The notes under the pieces were generated by a model. That model was not told the origin of the DNA, did no database searches, and was given only the letters and a program-made list of their open reading frames with translations. The position numbers and the translations under genes are program-made. Source: a bacterium UBP8_UBA817 (lineage in GTDB: Bacteria > Margulisbacteria > Marinamargulisbacteria > UBA817). Taken from it: 9,896 nucleotides of DNA. Below, piece after piece: positions 6,434 through 9,896 of the stretch; the stretch's first letter is position 1; each line of letters begins with the position of its first letter. The stretch is taken from positions 1 to 9,896 of the forward strand of contig DBHX01000027.1 of the NCBI GenBank assembly GCA_002296285.1. Reading direction: 5' to 3'.

Positions 6434-7272
6434 ACAACTAATAGCGATAAATCCAATGCATTCACTGAATGAGTTAATGATCCAATACTTATGCGCTCAA
6501 TGTCAATCCCTCGGTACATTGAAATGGTATCCAAACGAATATTTCCAGACACTTCCTTGAGTGGTTTTTTAGGATGTTGATTGACGAAATCAATGCATCG
6601 ATGCAATTCCTCAAAGGGCATGTTATCAAACATGACAATATCAATAACATTCAAATCCAATTGTTGAAGCAATTCAAGGGATGAAACTTCAACTTCAATG
6701 AGCATTTTAGGTTCAGATATTTTATGATGTTTAATTTTTTCATTGAATGAAGCCATACCAAATTCTTCACTATATAAGTAAAGATGATTTTCTTTCACAA
6801 GCACCATGTCATGCAGCCCAAATCGATGATTTTTACCACCACCTGCACATACGGCCTGCTTTTCCAATTCTCTAAGCAATGGCGTTGTTTTACGGGTATC
6901 TAAAATATCAATCGTGGGGTCATTCAATGCGGCAACAAATTGAGACGTGATGGTTGAAATACCACTTAATCGTTGAATAAAATTTAATAATGTTCGTTCT
7001 ATTTCAACAATGGTTCGTAAATCTCCGGTAATACTCACACAGACATCATTGGGAACAATCGTATCCCCATCATTAACCAAAAGTTCACATGAAATCAATG
7101 GGTTCATTTGATTTATTGCATCAATAATAGGGGCACCAAAAAATACCCCATGGGCCTTCGATATAATCTGTGCCTTTGCATGACGCTGGTTATTTAACAG
7201 CAGGTTGGATGTGACATCAATCGATGGGAGATCTTCATGTAACGCAATCTTGATGCATTCTTTAATATTCAT
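6430..7272 (-). CDS. nadC: Nicotinate-nucleotide pyrophosphorylase (quinolinate phosphoribosyltransferase)
   Basis: NadC converts quinolinate and PRPP to nicotinate mononucleotide, CO2 and pyrophosphate in de novo NAD synthesis. From ATG at 7272 the protein has 280 residues, the usual size. Family motifs run through it: ALHEDLPSIDVTS near the N-terminus, ERTLLNFIQRLSGIST (about 92-107), DTRKTTP (125-131), GGGKNHRFGLHD (144-155), VKENH (159-163), EVEV (193-196), MFDNM (214-218) and ISIGSLTHS near the C-terminus. KEVSGNI stands where EASGGI is common. The ATG at 7287 would add MILYI and leave only 8 bp to the longest form of the divergent gene. I prefer 7272 because it matches the conserved N-terminus. 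It appears to be the first gene of the seven-gene minus-strand unit. nadA and nadB are not in the window. Confidence 0.95.
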   Translation of the reverse strand: MNIKECIKIALHEDLPSIDVTSNLLLNNQRHAKAQIISKAHGVFFGAPIIDAINQMNPLISCELLVNDGDTIVPNDVCVSITGDLRTIVEIERTLLNFIQRLSGISTITSQFVAALNDPTIDILDTRKTTPLLRELEKQAVCAGGGKNHRFGLHDMVLVKENHLYLYSEEFGMASFNEKIKHHKISEPKMLIEVEVSSLELLQQLDLNVIDIVMFDNMPFEELHRCIDFVNQHPKKPLKEVSGNIRLDTISMYRGIDIERISIGSLTHSVNALDLSLLVV

Positions 7273-7282
7273 AATATATAGT
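7250..7282 (+). promoter_or_regulatory. Possible promoter for the plus-strand hydrolase gene
   Basis: TTGATG (7250-7255) followed 16 bases later by TAATAT (7272-7277), overlapping TATAGT (7277-7282), would make a weak sigma70 promoter reading toward the hydrolase. It overlaps the 5' end of nadC. On the other strand TATGAT is a candidate -10 for nadC with no good -35. Because the two genes are so close, their promoters must overlap each other or the coding ends. Confidence 0.3.
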
Positions 7283-7328
7283 ATCATAGTGATAAATGGA
7301 CAAAAAAAATAGACTTAAAGATAAATTA

Positions 7329-8126
7329 ATGGTGAGCGCCATTCAAATGAATAGTGGTTCAAATCTTAAAGATAACATGGAGCAAGTGAAACATCTTGTG
7401 GGTGGGTTGGATCGAGTCCCAGATATTTTGGTCTTGCCAGAGGTATTTAATTACCGGTCATTTGGGAATCATGAAGACCCGTATTCAGAATCATTAAATG
7501 GCCCAAGTGTTCAATTTTTAAAAGCATTGGCGATTGAAAAAAAAATGCATATTATTGGTGGAAGCATCACCGAAACAACCCGTGGGAATAAGGCCTATAA
7601 TACCACCGTTGTAATCAATGATACCGGTGAAATCATGGGCACATATCGAAAAATGCATTTGTTTGATGTAACCCTGGATAATACACAGATTTTGGAGTCC
7701 AATCGATTTAAAGCGGGCCCTCAGCCATTGATTGTATCGATTTTTGGGTGGAAAATAGGGTTTAGCATTTGCTATGACTTGCGTTTTCCAGAGCTTTTTC
7801 GTTATTACTTTAAAGAGTCCGTTGATATCGTGGTGGTGCCATCGTCGTTTACCTATGAAACTGGAAAGAAGCATTGGCACATATTAAATCAGGCCAGAGC
7901 CATTGAAAATCAATGCTATATTGTTGCCCCCAATCAATGTGGCATTGGCGCCAACACCACCAAAACTTATGGGCATAGCATGATTATTGAACCCAGTGGA
8001 AAAATCCTTGCAGAAGCCGATGATGCATCAATAATGAGCATTACTCATGAATGTGACAAAGAAAAAATTATTCAATTAAGACAGCATTTTCCAACAAAAT
8101 CACATCAACGAATAGAGCTAAATTAA
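7329..8126 (+). CDS. Carbon-nitrogen hydrolase, Nit1/Nit2-like amidase
   Basis: This is a nitrilase-superfamily amidohydrolase, the only convincing plus-strand gene. Numbering from ATG at 7329 (265 residues), the catalytic triad is Glu38 in LVLPEVFN, Lys108 in YRKMHLFD and Cys148 in FSICYDLRFPELFR. The YRKMHLFDV and SSFTYETGKKHWHILNQARAIENQCYIVAPNQCG segments (the latter in two parts, about 173-187 and 188-205) point to the Nit1 / NitFhit branch. Known members of that branch hydrolyse deaminated glutathione, a repair reaction for a transaminase side product. An upstream in-frame ATG at 7296 would add 11 Lys-rich residues encoded over an eight-A run. I prefer 7329 because MVSAIQMNSG is the family N-terminus. 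The substrate is inferred from family resemblance only. Confidence 0.88.
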   Translation: MVSAIQMNSGSNLKDNMEQVKHLVGGLDRVPDILVLPEVFNYRSFGNHEDPYSESLNGPSVQFLKALAIEKKMHIIGGSITETTRGNKAYNTTVVINDTGEIMGTYRKMHLFDVTLDNTQILESNRFKAGPQPLIVSIFGWKIGFSICYDLRFPELFRYYFKESVDIVVVPSSFTYETGKKHWHILNQARAIENQCYIVAPNQCGIGANTTKTYGHSMIIEPSGKILAEADDASIMSITHECDKEKIIQLRQHFPTKSHQRIELN

Positions 8127-8488
8127 GAGATGCTCTTTGCGGCAATCGCTGCTTCAGTAGAATCAAACAACTGAATGGTTTCTTTAGTGGCCGAAATAAT
8201 ACCAGAGAGTGTCACCATTTGAGAAATTTTATGTTGAGAGCAGACAATGTGAAGTTGACCTGATCGCCCCAGAAGTTTTTTTCCGGCAATGGCGATGGTG
8301 CCTAACCCAACACTATCAACAAATGACACATCATTTAAATTTAAAATAATCTGAGTAAAGTCAGATTCCTCAATTAGCTTGTTAAATGTTTGTGTTAATT
8401 TTGATGCCTGATAGTCATCCAGCTCACCCTTTAGAGTAATGACCTGCCAACTCTGATCTTGTGTCACATTAATTGCTAAATCAATCAT
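8123..8488 (-). CDS. STAS-domain anti-sigma factor antagonist (SpoIIAA/RsbV-like)
   Basis: This 121-residue single STAS domain belongs to the anti-anti-sigma family, in which a partner kinase/anti-sigma factor phosphorylates a conserved Ser to control partner switching. GELDDYQASKL (21-31) is the typical early loop and helix. NLNDVSFVDSVGLGTI (50-65) contains the conserved DSxGLG site, with Ser59 as the likely phosphorylated residue. The length is normal. No anti-sigma kinase, phosphatase or sigma gene is in the window, so the partner is unknown. It is the only gene here with a fairly good ribosome binding site (AGCAGGT, 8500-8494). Its stop codon overlaps that of the convergent hydrolase gene. 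The 68-bp gap upstream leaves room for its own promoter. Confidence 0.92.
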   Translation of the reverse strand: MIDLAINVTQDQSWQVITLKGELDDYQASKLTQTFNKLIEESDFTQIILNLNDVSFVDSVGLGTIAIAGKKLLGRSGQLHIVCSQHKISQMVTLSGIISATKETIQLFDSTEAAIAAKSIS

Positions 8489-8518
8489 AAAATACCTGCT
8501 TTCAAAATTTAATCCCTA

Positions 8519-8547
8519 TGTATAGTTTAATCAAATTCGAAAATGAA
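8519..8547 (-). promoter_or_regulatory. Possible promoter of the STAS gene
   Basis: On the minus strand TTCATT (8547-8542) and TATACA (8524-8519) are separated by 17 bases, about 30 bases before the STAS start codon. The -10 is fair and the -35 is poor. No stem-loop terminator separates hisN from this gene, so read-through from hisN is also possible. Confidence 0.3.
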
Positions 8548-8556
8548 TACAAAGAA

Positions 8557-9324
8557 TTATTCACATCCGTGAATGTAATTCAAAACAGTGGTATGAAGGT
8601 GTTTATTTGACGATACAATATTGCCAGAATAAATGGTGTTGTTACCAGAGGTATCACTAAACTGCCCCCCAGCTTCCTCAACAATAATTTTTAGAGGGGC
8701 AATATCCCAAACACTTAGTTTGAAATCAATGGCATACTCCCCACAACCCATAGCCACCAGCATGTGCGGGTAAAAATCACCAAATCCCCGTTGACGATAG
8801 GTGTCTTGTAGCAATTGAATGACAGGATCTGGGGTTGATGAGGCTTCTGAACCAAAAAGACTGCCATAAAACCCATTGGCTTCAGATAGGTGGGTTACTG
8901 AAGAGGCATGTATTTGTTGGCCATTGTAAAATGAACCTTGCCCTTTGGCCGCCCACCATCGGGACTTTAACGCAGGTGCAGAAACCATTCCAGCGACAAC
9001 TTCACCATCATCTTCAATAGCAAACAAAGACCCAAAAAATGGCAAGCCTCGAATAAAGTTTTTTGTGCCATCAATGGGGTCAATAATTAACTTAACGGTT
9101 GAATCAGTGGTTGTTTCCCCATACTCTTCCCCAACAATGGAAAGTTCAGGATGGTCATGTTTGACGAGTGCTCGAATTTCATTTTCAATGGCAAGATCAC
9201 CAGCTGACACTGGGGTCATGTTGTCTTTGATCTCAACATCCAACGATGCACTATTAAAATAATGAAGGGCAATTTCATCAGCCACATCAGAAATTTTAGT
9301 AAGAAAAGGAATCCATGAAGACAT
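8557..9324 (-). CDS. hisN: Inositol monophosphatase-family phosphatase, HisN-like
   Basis: This is a Mg-dependent phosphatase of the IMPase superfamily, most like histidinol-phosphatase HisN, which dephosphorylates histidinol phosphate late in histidine synthesis. From ATG at 9324 it has 255 residues. Metal ligands are visible as Glu66 in VGEEYG, Asp82 and Asp85 in IDPIDGTKNF, and Asp207 in WDIAP. The substrate-side segment MVSAPALKSRWWAAKGQG (113-130) is the pattern typical of HisN rather than of SuhB or CysQ. A TTG codon at 9342 would extend the protein by six residues. A GAGG lies 12 bases before the ATG, too far for a strong ribosome binding site. No other his gene is in the window, so the pathway role rests on sequence resemblance. 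It follows the ABC transporter gene by 50 bp. Confidence 0.87.
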   Translation of the reverse strand: MSSWIPFLTKISDVADEIALHYFNSASLDVEIKDNMTPVSAGDLAIENEIRALVKHDHPELSIVGEEYGETTTDSTVKLIIDPIDGTKNFIRGLPFFGSLFAIEDDGEVVAGMVSAPALKSRWWAAKGQGSFYNGQQIHASSVTHLSEANGFYGSLFGSEASSTPDPVIQLLQDTYRQRGFGDFYPHMLVAMGCGEYAIDFKLSVWDIAPLKIIVEEAGGQFSDTSGNNTIYSGNIVSSNKHLHTTVLNYIHGCE

Positions 9325-9374
9325 GGTGAAAGTATGCCTCAAAAAAAGAGAAAGTTCAACCGAATTCTTAGGGT

Positions 9375-9896
9375 TTATTTCGCCATGGATTGCTTCTGAA
9401 GCAATGCATAATACTTCCCTTGGTTTTGTAGGAGTTCGTCATGAGTTCCAGACTCACAAACTTTTCCAGAATCAATAACAATAATTGAAGAGGCATCTTT
9501 AATGGTGGATAATCGGTGGGCAATGATAATCATCGTAAACTTGCCTTTTAACGATTGAATGGCCGATTGAATTTTTTCTTCTGAATGAGAATCCAGCGCC
9601 GATGTTGCTTCATCCAATATCAAAAGTTTGGGTTGACTAATAATAGCTCTGGCAATGGACAACCGTTGCCGTTGACCACCTGAGAGTGTTAATCCCTGGG
9701 TCCCAATTTTTGTGAGCAGTTGATCCGGAAGTTTTTCGACAAATTCCCAAGCGTTGGCCATCTTTAGTGCTTCGATGACTTCTTCAACACTTGCATCCAC
9801 TCGACCCATACGGCAATTATCTAAAATGGAGCTTTTAAATAGCAATGATTCTTGTGGGACATAAGCAATATGACGTCGTAAGGTATAATCAGAAAT
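9375..9896 (-). CDS. ABC transporter ATPase, C-terminal part (partial), exporter type
   Basis: The gene continues beyond the right edge. The visible 173 residues are the C-terminal part of an ABC nucleotide-binding domain. The frame is open to position 9896 and begins ISDYTLRRHIAYVPQE, so the Q-loop Gln is visible residue 15. The signature LSGGQ falls at about 71-75, Walker B LLILDE at 91-96, the D-loop SALD at 99-102 and the H-loop His at 127 (IIAHRLST). The Walker A motif lies off the edge. The LRRHIAYVPQESLLFKSSILDN and HDELLQNQGKYYALLQKQ patterns (each only partly quoted elsewhere) match MsbA/BmrA-type exporters with a fused membrane domain, which would lie upstream. The substrate cannot be told from this part. 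An internal TTG at 9845 is not the true start. Confidence 0.93.
   Translation of the reverse strand: MSDYTLRRHIAYVPQESLLFKSSILDNCRMGRVDASVEEVIEALKMANAWEFVEKLPDQLLTKIGTQGLTLSGGQRQRLSIARAIISQPKLLILDEATSALDSHSEEKIQSAIQSLKGKFTMIIIAHRLSTIKDASSIIVIDSGKVCESGTHDELLQNQGKYYALLQKQSMAK

Noticed and set aside
7518..7880. 120-codon minus-strand ORF
   Set aside because: It lies wholly antisense to the hydrolase catalytic core and shows no recognisable domain. It is a shadow frame.
1..9896. CRISPR arrays, toxin-antitoxin pairs, defence or phage systems
   Set aside because: No regularly spaced repeats or matching gene families were found. The content is housekeeping and signalling.

Overview
The window reads as ordinary, tightly packed bacterial chromosome. 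It is AT-rich, with sigma70-type promoter hexamers, a tRNA-Tyr whose CCA end is encoded, and almost no intergenic space. Nearly everything lies on the minus strand. Only one clear gene, a nitrilase-family hydrolase, is on the plus strand. The gene set includes NadC, a family-4 iron-sulfur uracil-DNA glycosylase, a Xer recombinase, an RlmB-type methyltransferase and HisN. It does not fix a phylum. The family-4 glycosylase argues against an enteric gamma-proteobacterium, and the near absence of Shine-Dalgarno motifs suggests a lineage that relies little on them. I would not name the organism from this window alone.

Layout from left to right. Positions 1-56 are the flank beyond the tRNA. Positions 57-143 hold tRNA-Tyr(GTA) on the minus strand, with its own TATAAT promoter just upstream. 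The 213-bp gap at 144-356 carries that promoter and a dubious 47-codon plus-strand ORF. From 7272 down to 357, seven minus-strand genes form one apparent transcription unit in the order nadC, family-4 UDG, a basic-tailed M15-like protein, xer, a class III aminotransferase, trmH/rlmB and a PAS-containing sensor histidine kinase. Junctions are two 4-bp ATGA overlaps, a 26-bp overlap and a 22-bp overlap, plus two gaps of about 36 and 18 bp. nadC is divergent from the plus-strand hydrolase (7329-8126), whose stop codon overlaps that of the STAS-domain gene facing it. Upstream of STAS come a HisN-like phosphatase and the C-terminal part of an ABC transporter ATPase that runs off the right edge.

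Functionally this is a housekeeping mix: NAD synthesis, uracil repair, chromosome-dimer resolution, rRNA methylation, histidine biosynthesis and signalling. I see no mobile element, CRISPR array, toxin-antitoxin pair or obvious defence system. The most unusual items are three. The M15-like protein lacks a signal peptide, has a strongly basic N-terminal tail and carries two CxxC pairs. Within its tail is a 22-bp repeat copied out of frame. The small ORF next to the orphan histidine kinase vaguely resembles the start of a receiver domain.
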